A stretch of DNA of 64,000 nt, taken from positions 806,001 to 870,000 of the forward strand of contig JAAXNY010000001.1 of NCBI GenBank assembly GCA_013420905.1. The letters are read 5' to 3'. Made by a program: the position numbers and the translations under genes. Below are positions 37,521 to 48,260 of the stretch, in pieces; positions within the stretch are counted from its first letter, which is position 1, and every line of letters begins with the position of its first letter. The notes beneath the pieces were generated by a model. The model was not told where the DNA came from, ran no database searches, and saw only the letters and a list, made by a program, of their open reading frames with translations. The stretch is from Collybia mongolica (lineage: Eukaryota; Basidiomycota; Agaricomycetes; Agaricales; Clitocybaceae).

Positions 37521-37686
37521 TATTAGAATACAAAAAGTGACCACGCCAGGATTTGAACCTGGGACCTCCTGTTTGATATACAGGTCACTCTAACCACTGA
37601 GCTATTAGGCCAGTTAGAGTGACCTGTATATCAAACAGGAGGTCCCAGGTTCAAATCCTGGTGTGGTCACTTTTTGTATTCTAATA
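37521..37686. repeat. 166-bp tRNA-containing palindrome
   Basis: Arms of about 70 bp, TATTAGAATACAAAAAGTGA CC... and ...GGTCACTTTTTGTATTCTAATA, are reverse complements with very few mismatches (for example ACCACGCCAGG against CCTGGTGTGGT) around a central loop CCACTGAGCTATTAGGCCAG. Both arms include a tRNA anticodon stem and T arm; the loop supplies the D arm for the minus-strand reading only. Confidence 0.9.
37538..37611 (-). tRNA. tRNA-like sequence, probably not functional
   Basis: On the minus strand a 74-nt unit has a perfect A box TAGCTCAGTGG (37,604-37,594), an anticodon stem CCTGT/ACAGG with loop ATATCAA, a T arm CCAGG-TTCAAAT-CCTGG and B box GGTTCAAATCC (37,559-37,549). The acceptor ends GGCCTAA and CGTGGTC pair poorly, and the loop implies an unusual AUC anticodon. 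It is best read as a tRNA-derived pseudogene or Pol III promoter module captured in the foldback repeat. Confidence 0.5.
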
Positions 37687-39984
37687 CTCCCATGCCCCAT
37701 CCCATGGCCTTGTCTCCCGCACCATCTCCTGTGCCCCATTGCCTGCTGGTGCCCACACTGCCTCTTGCACTCCCTCCCATGTCCCCTCTCTTGCCCCCAG
37801 CACTGTAGCTGGTGCTGCTGCTGCCCCTTGTCCTACCCATGATCAAGATATGACTGATGTGTCTGGTACTAACAGTAAGATTTTATTTTATTTCACCTGT
37901 TAAATTTATTCTGATTCTACAAACCATATGTTTAGTTTCTATTTCTTTAGGTCAATATTTGGTGGCTTTGCCCCCATCTTCTGGTCTTGGGGAGGCTCTA
38001 CCCCCATCTTCTGGTCTTGGGGAGGCTGTGCCCCTAGTTTCTGTGTCTAGGGATGCTTTACCCCTGTCATCTGAGAATGTAGTACCACATACCCTGCCTA
38101 AGCATAGTGTAGACATAGAAATGCAATCTCCCAGTGGTGTTGAGCCCCAGGATATTGATATGTCTCCTCACAGTGCAGATTTGAGTTTGTCTTACACTGT
38201 AGGTGGAGACTTGAATTCTCTGCAGGGTGCATCTCGCACTGTGGGTGGTTTCATTTGTGGTCAGGCATTGGGGAATGCTATGAACCATGCTGATTTTGAA
38301 TATAACCAACCCATTGCACCACCCAATGTCAAGGGTGTGGTTCATGTGTACAAGTCTATGGATCTGAGCATAGTAATCTGAGGGCTATGAAGTCTTCTAT
38401 GACCATCCAAATTCCAGTTAACAGTTCCCTTGGTCCTGTTCTTTACAAATTGGGCAATCTATACTCACCTATTAAGAATGACAATCACTGGATTTATGTA
38501 TACACAAATCAAGAAACTTGGGGCATTAAGGGTTGCTACAGTGCTGCACTTTCAGATGATGATATGGTGGATTGGAAGTATGATGATCATGGATATGTTT
38601 TGCATCTATTTGTAAGTTTTACTACTTTTATTTATTGAAGTATATCTCTGATAAAAATACTTTTAGACTGAATCATCTGAATCCTCAACTTTCACACAAG
38701 TTCCAACTTCTTCTGTTCCAACTGTTTCTGTGCCTTCTAAAACCAAACTGTCTGCATCAAACAACACATCTGAGTCTGATATAGTTGCTTGCTTCATGTC
38801 TGTTCAACAATCTATGATTATGCAGTTGGAGATTGAACACTTCTATCTGGATTGTGGCAACCATACTTTGCATTATGCATATGCAAAATACAAAGAATTC
38901 TGTCATGCTAATACAGTGATGAAGAAAATGAAGGATGCTCTCACCTGGAAAGGTGCTGCCAAACTGGCTAATCTGAAAGGAATCTTTGCTTCAACTGTTT
39001 ATTTCTATTCAAATTATGGACCATTCAAGTTTGTTGAGAAATATTCAGCTCTGATAGACTGGTTGGAAAATACTGAAGACCATCTTTCTGATGAAGAAAC
39101 TTGGGGATTTTCTGCAGATGATTATAACCTTGGATCACTGCACAAGTTTTTGCATGGGCAGGGGGAGGATTTGAAAAAGTCCAAGGATGATGAAAAGGTT
39201 GAAGAAGTGCAGAAACAGTTTAGCAAAAAGAAGGGCAAGTCTAAGGCTGTGGAACCAAGTTCTGGAGGGCATGGTACAGAGAAAAAGCCTAAAGTGGGGA
39301 AGAAGGGTCAAAGTTCAAAAGCTGTGAAACCAAAGAAGTAGTAAGTTGATTCAATTTGATAAACTTTTGTTTGTATTTTTGTTTAACTTTTAGTAGTATG
39401 TTACAGGCCTTGTATGTGTTCTGTTCTTCATGGCTAGCTGTGACATTCTTTTGGCTCTGGACTGAGATTTCTGTTTGCATTTTGATTTTGGATCAATTCA
39501 AATCTCTTTGGATCATTCTGGCATTGACATGGCTGCCAGTCACTTGTGCTTATAATCCTGAACAAAGGTTTCCTGATATTTCATTTCAGGAATTCAATAT
39601 CTTTGTATCAGAGAATTTCAATTCTAAAATTCCACTGAGTACTGTACTCATGGCTTTGCTCACAATGACCAATAACACAGATTTGCTTAGTCTTCATGCT
39701 AAAGATATGACATCTGGTTGTTTGTCTTTCACTGGTTGGATGACTTCTCTTGCCTTTATCATGATACAATTGCTAGGCAATGATGCATCATTGTTTTTTC
39801 CTGAAACAAGCATGTTTAAAGAAAAAAATGAACAAAGCAGAATTAATGCCTTGAGCAAACAACTTGATGGATTTGCTCAATTGTTACACTTGTATCCTGT
39901 GCAGAAAAATAATGAATTCAGAGGCAAACTCAAATCTGTTTCTCATACTGCTATTGAACCAATATTATATATTGGCTCCAAATA

Positions 39985-41592
39985 CAGTGGCTCAAAAAAC
40001 TGCCCCAATGTTTGTACATTTTTGAAAGATCAATATGGTATGAAGTGCTGACATAAGCAGGGGACCTGGGGTAATTATGTAAGATACTATGACATCGTGG
40101 CTTTCCAATGGACCCTGGATCATGTGATTTGGATCAATATCCATTAAGCTATAAGCCAAACAAAATGGTTACTTATTGGGGCAGTTTTTTGACCCTTATC
40201 TTATTTTCCATTATTCTGGCATTTATGATCCAATGCAAGAACATTATGGACTGTGGGAAGAATAAACAATGTCATGTGACTTTATTTGTATCAATTTGAC
40301 ATGTTGGAATTGGTTCAATCATCTTCTTGACCTCTTACCACCATCATGAAAGCCATTTCTACTGCTCAGCACAATACTGTTGTTTCTCTCCTCAATGAGG
40401 GCTATTCTCAGCGTCAAATCAAGGAGAAAACTGGTCTAGGGAAGGGTACCATCAGTAGGATCAGCAAAGATGTGGATGGAAACAAAGAAAACAACCTTGG
40501 TGGCCGCCCCTCCAAGCTGTCTGTTCGTGACAAACAGTCAATTATTCGTCAAATCAAGTCAGGGAAGCTTGATAATGCAGTTCAGGCTACCCAATTCATC
40601 AATGGCATCATCCCCAATCCTGTCACACCCCAGACAGTCAGAAATGCACTCAAGGAAAATCAATTTTATGCTGCTACAAAGAGGAAAGCTCCTCTTCTCA
40701 AACGAGCCCATCGCATCCGGCGTCTCCAGTTTGCAAAATATCATGAAAGCTGGACTGTGGAGGACTGGAAAAGGGTTCTATAGACAGATGAGACCAAAAT
40801 CAATAGGATTGGGTCAGATGGAAAGGTTTATGTCTGGAAACAAAGGGGAGAACCACCATCTGATAGAACAACATCACCTACTGTCAAACATGGAGGAGGA
40901 GGAAACCTCATGGTATGGGGTTGTATGGGGTGGAATGGAGTGGGAAAGCTCATAGAGGTGCAGGGGAACATGGACAAGGTTCAATACTGTGAAATTTTGG
41001 AGAGTGGAGTTCAGGAAAGTTTTGAGAAGTTGGAAATGGTGGATGGCGAGCGCTACTTTCAGCAAGATAACGACCCCAAACACACATCTGGACTGGCCAC
41101 ACAGTGGTTTGAAGACAACAACATTCAAGTCCTTGGCTGGCCTGCCCAATCCCCTGACATGAATCCAATAGAACACCTTTGGGAACATCTCAAGCGCCGT
41201 CTTAAAGAATATCCGACACCACCCAAAGGAGTACATGAGTTGTGGGATAGATTGGCTGAAGAGTGGGGTGAAATTCCACCAGAGGTATGCCAAAACCTGA
41301 TAGAAAGTATGCCCAGGCGGATACAAGCAGTTATAAAGGCAAAAGGTGGTCATACAAAGTATTAGATAGAAAATTAATAGAGGGTCAAAAAACTGCCCCA
41401 ATGAGTAATCATTTTGTTTGGCCTATAGCTTAATGGGTTTTGATCCAAATCACATGATCCAGGGTCCATTGGAAAGCCACGATGTCATAGTATCTTACAT
41501 AATTACCCCAGGTCCCCTGCTTATGTCAGCACTTCATACCATATTGATCTTTCAAAAATGTACAAACATTGGGGCAGTTTTTTGAGCCACTG
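39985..41592 (+). mobile_element. Tc1/mariner element 1, 1,608 bp, TA target duplication
   Basis: Bounded by TA (39,983-39,984 and 41,593-41,594). Terminal inverted repeats of about 215 bp start CAGTGGCTCAAAAAACTGCC. Each inverted repeat ends internally with an inverted copy of its own tip (TTGGGGCAGTTTTTTGACCC at about 40,178), so each is itself foldback-shaped. It is inserted in the KDZ gene. Confidence 0.92.
40346..41365 (+). pseudogene. Tc1 transposase (DD34E), one TAG stop
   Basis: A 340-codon frame from ATG 40,346. N-terminal helix-turn-helix: TVVSLLNEGYSQRQIKEKTG and TISRISKD. Catalytic DDE: the first Asp in TDETKINRIGSDG, the second in FQQDNDPKHTS, the Glu in SPDMNPIEHLWE, with 34 residues between the last two. 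A single TAG at 40,781-40,783 replaces the Trp expected before (S/T)DETK, a TGG-to-TAG change. The rest of the frame is open, so decay is slight. Confidence 0.9.
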
Positions 41593-42761
41593 TACACCTG
41601 TGTGCTTGACAATATCTTGCAATTTTCATGTACTCAAATGTGAAACTTGGAACATTGATATTCCTTGTGTTAAACTTATCAAAGGCACTACTATTCATGA
41701 TCAAGCCTATATTGTTTCTGGGAAATGTTTCAAATGCAACACTATATACTACACTGATCATGAAGGATCACTTGACAACAACTCAGCTAAACAATTATAT
41801 TTGGAGTCAGCTCCATATCTTAAAGCTGGTCAAGCACTTTGGGTTGATTGCATTTTTAGCAAAATAGTTCTAAATGCCATATATAGCTTTCATGGATCTA
41901 CTGCAGCTTATATGGAGTTTTGGAACAATAGCTTTGCCAATTCTGAACTAAATCTGAGCCATCAGCAGATCTGGAAAGTGTTTGTTGAAGAGTCCACTCA
42001 TATGATTGCTGCTGAATCCAATCAAACCTTGGTTCTGGATGATAATATTTCTATTGAAGAAGTAACTCAAAAAGCATATCAAGAACTATGCTCAGATGGA
42101 AAAATTGCTTTGGCTACTAATCATGTTTGTACTGAATGTACTCAACCATATAAACAACATGCTGAGTTTCTAACTGGAGATGATCCCGCCGCTGTTGTTA
42201 ATGTTGATGAAAATGCTCCTGTTCCTGTTCTAACTGGTGAATTTGCTCTTGATGCTGCTCTTGATCAACAACACATGGTGGAAAATGCTACCAATCAAAA
42301 TCTACCACTTGTTAACTTTGTTAATCCTCTTGGAAATCCTGGCATATATAATATGATTGTCATGCATGGCATTGTTATGGGTGTACAACATTGTGCTTTT
42401 GAAAACTGTTCACAATTACTGTTCAACATGCATGGAGGTGTCTTTTGCCATGAACATGTCATTGAATATGGTGATAAATGATGTGTTAAAAACTGTAATA
42501 CTGGAAAAATTCATGGCACTCAGGCTTGTGCTGAACATCAGCCAGACTGGCAGTGACATGTTCAAAGACAAACTTGGGATAACTTTTCTGGTGCTCACAG
42601 AGTACTGCAAAGAGCTGCAAATGAGAATCAACCTTGGCAACCACAACAAAGATCTTATATTCAGCCACATGATGAAGATAATAATGATACCACTATACAA
42701 TCAAATTACTTTACTGCTGCTTGGTTCTACTGTGTTGAAACTATATGTAAATCTTGTTATG

Positions 42762-44180
42762 ACTCCTTATGTTTACATAAGTAACTCGTTCATCATCCTG
42801 GGTTTGCGGGGAAAATTCAGCATACCCAACAAGATCCAGTGTTGTTTTTCCCATGGTTAGTAAGTTTGAAGTGTTCTGAGATTTCATTAGAATATGATCA
42901 GTAAACATTTTGAAGTACATCAGTAAGACTTTGTAGTCCATGGAAATATTTTTCTAACTGTGGGAATCAAAATTAGCTGACGTGCGGATTTCGAGCAAAA
43001 AAGGCATCTGCTAACATGGGCTCCATTTAATAATATAAATTTGAGTTAATTGGTCTTTTTGTTGGGATATCTCAAGAATTAATTAATAACTGTCCACTGC
43101 ATAAGCACAATTACAAGAGTCTTGTTCCACTTTGGGCTAAACTTTTCCCACAATACAAAACATTGCATATCTCAACAATGACAAGACCTATGGATGCAAT
43201 TTAAATTGCTACTACTAGACATGGTGAGGGGCTACCCAATGTAGATATTCATATATATTTATATCTGTTTGTACACCTTCAAACATCATGATCAAAAGCA
43301 GCTCTCTCACTACAAGCATGTTACAAATGAATATCAAGTTTGTGTATGAGTTAGCCACACACACACAGCTAGCCAGACAAACAATACCATCAAAGTTCCC
43401 ACACTATAAATCATTGCATATCTCAACAATAACAAGGCCTATGGATGTAATTTAAATTGCTAGTGTTAGATATGGTGAAGCAGTACATCATGTATATGTT
43501 TGTAAGTGTTTGTATTTGTCTTTCTTTTCTAAACCTCATCAACAACAAATTTCTTGCTACATATTGTAAATGAATACTGTCTGCATATCATTTCACCACA
43601 CATCTGGCCAAACAAACAATAATACTAAAGAAATTTCTGACAATATAGATGATACTTATCTCAGCAAATACAAAGCTGATGGACATGCTACTACTAGACA
43701 TCATAAAGGATTACATTATGTGTATGTTTATATGTATTTGTAGTTGTTTGTACCCTCCCAAATTACATTATTCACAACAACTTTTTGACTGCATATTACA
43801 AATAAATATCATCTGTATATCACTTTGCCAACATCTGGCCAAACAAACAATATTAATGAAGTTCCTACAATATAGACGATGCATATCTCAGCAAATACAA
43901 GGCTAACAGACACAATTGAAATTGCTACTACTCCTAGACCTATGGAGGGGGTACACCAGGAAATGTATATTTATATTTGTTTGTACCTTTCCAAATTTGA
44001 TTATAATCTCTTGTTATATCTGTTTTAATATCACATTTATATATTACTTGGCCATAAGCATAGCCAAACAAGTCAATGTAGATGCTCCTGGAATCTATAA
44101 TGCTCAATATTTTGACAATGGCTAGCTATATGAGTATGGTTAAATATAGTATGTGATAGTACAACAAAAAACACTTAACA
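42762..44180 (+). repeat. Repeat family A, copy 2
   Basis: Same orientation as 62,511-64,000 and opposite to 31,010-32,505. Begins ACTCCTTATGTTTACATAAG and runs to AACAAAAAACACTTAACAG. It interrupts the KDZ transposase directly after CVETICKSCYD. It lacks the palindrome found in copies 1 and 3: GCATAAGCACAATTACAAG is continuous here. Confidence 0.8.
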
Positions 44181-44182
44181 GG

Positions 44183-44629
44183 TGTCGGAAATTTCTGGAT
44201 TGAGTCACAAGGGCTTACAAAGCCTTATAAGTATGTAAGCAGATTGGTAGCTTACAAGTGGTTATAAGCGAGACAATTCTTTGTAAGGGACATTGCAATC
44301 TTATCTTATAAGAGTAATTATAATTGCTTGAAATGTCAGAGATAAAATGTAATTTCAGCAAGGGTTATTATAAGTTGACTTGACCATCAAAAGGAATGAT
44401 CCGACTTATCTTGGATTAGTAATCTTATTTCCCACTGTTTATAATTAGCTGTTCACTGTTTAATTTGTTGCTATTACCTGGATTCAAACCTGTGACATTG
44501 TAAGAGCCATTGAAATTCTGCTGAGACTTACCCATTATCTATTACCTTCATTACCGTTACACTATATAGTCAATTTGTTTATTACATATAGACCACTATA
44601 TATACCTATTTTTCCAACAGGTAGCACTC
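44183..44629 (-). repeat. LTR-like TG...CA unit with internal Pol III boxes
   Basis: On the minus strand it starts TGTTGGAAAAATAGGTATATATAG (TATA box about 17 bases in) and ends CCAGAAATTTCCGACA, giving LTR-style inverted tips TGTTGGAAA/TTTCCGACA. Inside, also on the minus strand, are a full A-box match TAGTGTAACGG (44,564-44,554) and a near-perfect B box GGTTTGAATCC (44,490-44,480) 63 bases apart. No five-base target duplication is present. It could be an LTR or TRIM carrying a tRNA-like promoter, or a tRNA-derived SINE nested in LTR debris. Confidence 0.5.
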
Positions 44630-44804
44630 TTTAAGTCAGGTCACTGCTCAGATGTGCACTTAGGTTCCTCAATCACAGAAAGAGTAACAATGGAAAAAAA
44701 AATATTGATTGTGCTTGGTATATACAAATGGGGGGGGGGAACTAATCTTGCCTGTAATATCCCACCTAGGTAGGCATGGCTGCCCTTTTTGAACGCCAAG
44801 ATGC

Positions 44805-46446
44805 TCAAGTTCCAGGGATCGACTCGTCAGGGGTCATCTTGGCAGTGGCAGGCAGGGCTGCATTGGGGGGTTTTGACTTTCCACGGCGCTTTGGAACCTC
44901 AGACGCAATGTCAGGGTCAGCTGTTACTAAGTCTACAGGGGCAGGGATGTCAATGACAACAGGACTAAGGGCTGCCGCATCCGAGAGTTGGCAGTTGTCC
45001 TCCTTGGCATCTGATTCTTTGACATCATTGAGTCCCTGAATGAGTTGATCTTCCTCATCAGTAGAGCCTTGTGCAAGAGGAGCAATGGCATGCGTTGTAA
45101 TTTTAAAATCAATGCCAAATACAATTTGATCCCATAGAGCGAATGTTCCTCACATTATGGGGTGGTCCATCTGTGTCTGAAGTAGCCTCTTGCAGGCTGC
45201 AAAGTCCTTTGCATACTTGATGTCAGACTTGGCACCCCGAATGGAAAGTTCATGATCAGGCAAGATCATACATCTGGCCTAAAACCAATGATGTCAACCA
45301 CATTTGAAAGGGGATATTAGAACAAAGAACTTACCATAATAACGGTGAAGGACATTGACCCTGCAGTGATGCGCATGAGACCGTAAAATGGGCTTGATGA
45401 CTTCTGGATGAGTTGTTTGGCAGCAGGTTGGCCATTGATGTCGCATTGAACCAATGTTGGACCATGGATGATGATACGCAGCATCTGATTACAATAAATG
45501 ATTGACAAACAATGATAAGGGCTATTCTAGAACTCACAAAAGGTAGAATCTTGTTCTGAAAGGCTTTCTTCGGGTTCTTTTTTCCATCAGGGTAGATGAG
45601 GGGCGGGAGCTTTGAATAATGATCTGATCCTGAGAACTTCAAGAGCCCTTGAAACTCGGGGACTTTAGTGCAATTGTATGATGCTTGAAGGAGAGTGGCA
45701 GCGTTTGGGATGTCAGGAAAGAATATTGATGATGAGGTACAAAGCCTGTTCATTGAATTTGAGCAGCCACTATTGATGCTTTGGATAAACTATTAAAAGG
45801 AGTGGATTGTTAATATGATATGAATTAGAACTATATAATTTAGAACTTACCACTGTAGCTAGCTTTCTATTCTGCTTTAATTCCTGGAATACATGCACAG
45901 GGATAGTGTCATGAATTTCCGCAACAAGGGCCAGCCTAATAGCAGCCAGGGACTTATCACTCTCAATATTGATTGACTGGGTTGGGCGCGGCTCCAAGAA
46001 CAATGACCGGTCATCAAAAAACATATTGCAGAAAAGACCATAAAGCTTCCTGGTCTTTCTGATCTCCTTCTCAATCTCCTTTTTGTCAGGTCTGGTATTT
46101 GGGGGGGATGTACTTGCTGAATTTGACGAAGGTTTGGAAATGATCCCCGATGCAGGACTGCTGTTGCTGAGGGTTTGGGATTTTCGACGCGATGCAGATG
46201 CAGTTTTTGTTGATAGTGATCGCTCGGCAATCTCACGCTGGGCCTTGGCAAGTGCAAGGGCTGTGTCAGCCTCACAAAGTTGGGAAACTTTGAGGGCCTA
46301 ATTACCAAATGCATTATTCAGGTTAATGTTAGGGTGAACAAAAGAATCCGACGTACCTCTTTGAGCGATTGACGGATCGCTTCGACATCAGCAGGGGACC
46401 CTGGGCATGAGCTGCTTGAAGAAGTATCAGAATCGTAGTCAGACAT
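44805..46446 (-). pseudogene. DUF6698-like gene, 5 exons, one internal TGA
   Basis: Exons 46446-46357, 46297-45851, 45789-45538, 45484-45335 and 45278-44805, with good splice sites and all in phase 0. The product starts MSDYDSDTSSSSSCPGSPAD; a Ser-rich part follows, then KKEIEKEIRKTRKLYGLFCN, FFDDRSLFLEPRPTQSINIE, LAAIRLALVAEIHDTIPVHV, MLRIIIHGPTLVQ and AGSMSFTVIMARCMILPDHE LS. This is the layout I associate with the basidiomycete DUF6698 family, of unknown role and often multi-copy near transposons. The only defect is a TGA at 45,152-45,150 (HPIM/GTFALWDQIVFG), explained by CGA to TGA. Acidic tail follows to the stop at 44,805. Confidence 0.7.
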
Positions 46447-46842
46447 CATGGGAAATCTGATGATGAGGTCTAAAACTGCTCAAAAGTGGACTGAGTGACG
46501 GATTGCACTGTTGGGAGCACAGGCTTTTTAGTGAATCGGTTGTCGGGCATGAAAATAATTCCTACAATCATAAAACAACACAAGTTATGCATGTGTCGAG
46601 CAGCCGAGAGTGTCAGTGAGCGGAAATGTTGAGATTTGAAGGTTCACATGTAAATAAGAGTCAGTGTAGTCAAAATTTACAAGCCCATGTTGATTATATT
46701 GCCAATCCGTGTCATGATACACATTGCACAAAATATCAGACATTAATCGTTTACTGACGGAATGATGCCACTCTGATCAGTTGATGATTGAGTCGATCGA
46801 CGTCGGATGTTGACCCTTAGACTCTCTTCTCACCTGCTGCCA
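46447..46842. other. Intergenic, no gene seen
   Basis: Upstream flank of the DUF6698-like gene; AT-rich without an open frame. Probably the former promoter. Confidence 0.4.
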
Positions 46843-48260
46843 CCACAAGCCATGGCCCCAAACATTGTGTTTGGCACCCTCTGCTCACACTGGACCCCCC
46901 CGCCACAAACCAAGGCCACAAACCTCGCATTTAGGGCCCTTTCTTACCTCCTGCTGCTCCAACCATGAACAATTTGGGGCCCCCTCCTCTCACCCCCACC
47001 CCTGCCTTTGCCACAAACCACGGCCCCCACATCACTTCCGGGACCCTCTGGCCTCATTGGACGCCCCTGCCACAAACCAAGCCTTGAACTTCTTGTTTGG
47101 GGCCTCTCCTCTCACCTGCAGCCTTTGCCACAATCCACGGCCCCAAACATTGCTCCCGGAGTTCTCTGGCCTCATCGGACGCCCTTGCCACAAACAAAGG
47201 CCCCGAACTCGACGTTTGGGGCTCCCTGTTCATACTGGACACCCCCGCTACAAACCAAAACCCCGGACTTTGCATTCGGGGCCTCTCCTCTTGCCCGCCG
47301 CCCTTGTCACAACCCATGGCCCCAAACATTGCTCCTGGAGTTCTCTGGCCTCATCAGACACCCTTGCCACAAACAAAGGCCCTGGTCTTTGCATTCGGGG
47401 CCTCTCCTCTCGCCCGCCACCCTTGCCACAACTCACAGCCCCGAACATCACTCCTGGGGTTCTCTGGCCTCATCGGACGTCTTTGCCACAAACCAAGGCC
47501 ATGAACTCAATGTTCGGGGCTCCCTGCTCATACTGGACGCCCCTGCTACAAACCAAGGCCCTGGACTTTGCATCCAGGGCCTCTCCTCTTGCCCGCCGCC
47601 CTTGCCACAATCCACGGCCCCGAACTTTGCTCCTGGAGTTCTCTGGCCTCATCGGACGTCCTTGCCACAAACCAAGGCTCCGAACTCAACGTTCGGGGCT
47701 CCCTGCTCATACCGGACGCCCCCGCTACAAACCAAGGCCCCGGACTTTGCATTCAGGGCCTCTCCTCTTGCCCGCCGCCCTTGCCACAATCCACAGCCCC
47801 GAACTTTGCTCCTGGAGTTCTCTGGCCTCATCGGACGTCCTTGCCACAAACCAAGGCTCCGAACTCAACGTTCAGGGCTCCCTGCTCATACCGGACGCCC
47901 CTGCTACAAACCAAGGCCCCGGTCTTTGCATTTGGGGCCTCTCCTCTTGCCCGCCACCCTTGCCACAACCCACGGCCCCAAACGTCGCTCTTGGGGTTCT
48001 CTGGCCTCATTGGACCTGCTGCAAACGAAGGCCCTGAACATCGTGTTTGGGGCCCTCACCTCTCCTCTGCCGCCCCCGCCATGAAATAAGGCCCTGAACT
48101 TCAGGGCCATGGCATTTAGGTACTCTCCTCTCACCTGCTGCCTCTGCCATACACTATGGCCCCGAACATCACGTTTGGGGTGCTCTCCCCTCATTGGACA
48201 CCCCTACCTCAAATCAAGCTCCCCAAACATCGCATACAGGGGCTGCTCCTCTCATTTGCT
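46843..48260 (+). repeat. GC-rich minisatellite of about 60-bp modules
   Basis: The phrase CTCTGGCCTCATCGGACG recurs at about 47,161, 47,340, 47,459, 47,638, 47,816 and 47,995, spaced 178-179 bp except one gap of 119 bp. Each period is three modules of about 60 bp around GCCACAAACCAAGGCCCCGA and TTCGGGGC. The spacing shows expansion by whole modules. Because the units lack stops, frames of 390 and 358 codons stay open on the plus strand, but their translation is purely repetitive (CHKPRPRT, FGASPLARRPCHN) and I do not regard them as genes. Confidence 0.9.

Larger units (their letters stand above)
35637..39341 (+). pseudogene. KDZ-borne accessory gene, interrupted
   Basis: Starts MSTCKAATTAATAISRGPQA. 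An acidic array of GDKED/RDKED/WDKEDQDEED units follows at residues 60-115, then Ser/His/Pro-rich SHATSTSHATS text. The frame is cut at about 36,263 by a 1.4-kb composite insertion and resumes at about 37,688 (SHAPSHGLVSRTISCAPLPA). Then come a GTAAGA intron, repeats of LPPSSGLGEA, TVGGFICGQALGNAMNHADF, IPVNSSLGPVLYKLGN, an ordered segment CFMSVQQSMIMQLEIEHFYL plus ALTWKGAAKLANLKGIFAST, and a Lys-rich end (KKKGKSKAVEPSSGG). The function is unknown; similar genes are transposon cargo in Agaricomycetes as far as I know. Confidence 0.6.
35277..42761 (+). mobile_element. KDZ-type DNA transposon, 5' part, multiply interrupted
   Basis: Begins with terminal text TTTACACTCCCCCACAT at 35,277, the same terminus as the 1.4-kb element at 49,329, then subterminal GGAATTCC/AATTCCTG words in both orientations (35,300-35,490). 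It carries an accessory gene and a CxC5/CxC6-plus-KDZ transposase gene, both typical of basidiomycete KDZ (Kyakuja-Dileera-Zisupton) elements. Interruptions: an LTR remnant plus 866-bp repeat plus tRNA-like palindrome (about 36,263-37,686), a Tc1 element (39,985-41,592), and repeat A copy 2 at 42,762, beyond which the transposase is not found in the window. Confidence 0.75.
39398..42761 (+). pseudogene. CxC5/CxC6 KDZ transposase gene, interrupted and truncated
   Basis: Starts MLQALYVFCSSWLAVTFF and reads to EPILYIGSK, where a Tc1 element is inserted at a TA. After it come VLKCETWNIDIPCVKL, the CxC5-like cluster VSGKCFKCNTIYYTDHEGS, then ATNHVCTECTQPYKQHAEF and the CxC6-like cluster MHGIVMGVQHCAFENC, GGVFCHEHVIEYGDK. 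A TGA (42,479-42,481) follows where Arg is usual, then CVKNCNTGKIHGTQACAEHQ. A second TGA lies shortly after. KDZ transposase text begins (QTWDNFSGAHRVLQRAANEN; FTAAWFYCVETICKSC) and is cut at about 42,762. The frame changes near the Tc1 junction. Confidence 0.7.

Noticed and set aside
37538..37611. A functional tRNA gene
   Set aside because: The acceptor arms do not pair well, the anticodon would be unusual, and the unit lies in a palindrome inside a transposon.
46865..48089. Open frames of 390, 358 and 173 codons on the plus strand
   Set aside because: They overlap in different frames over the minisatellite and translate to pure repeats. Openness comes from repeat composition.
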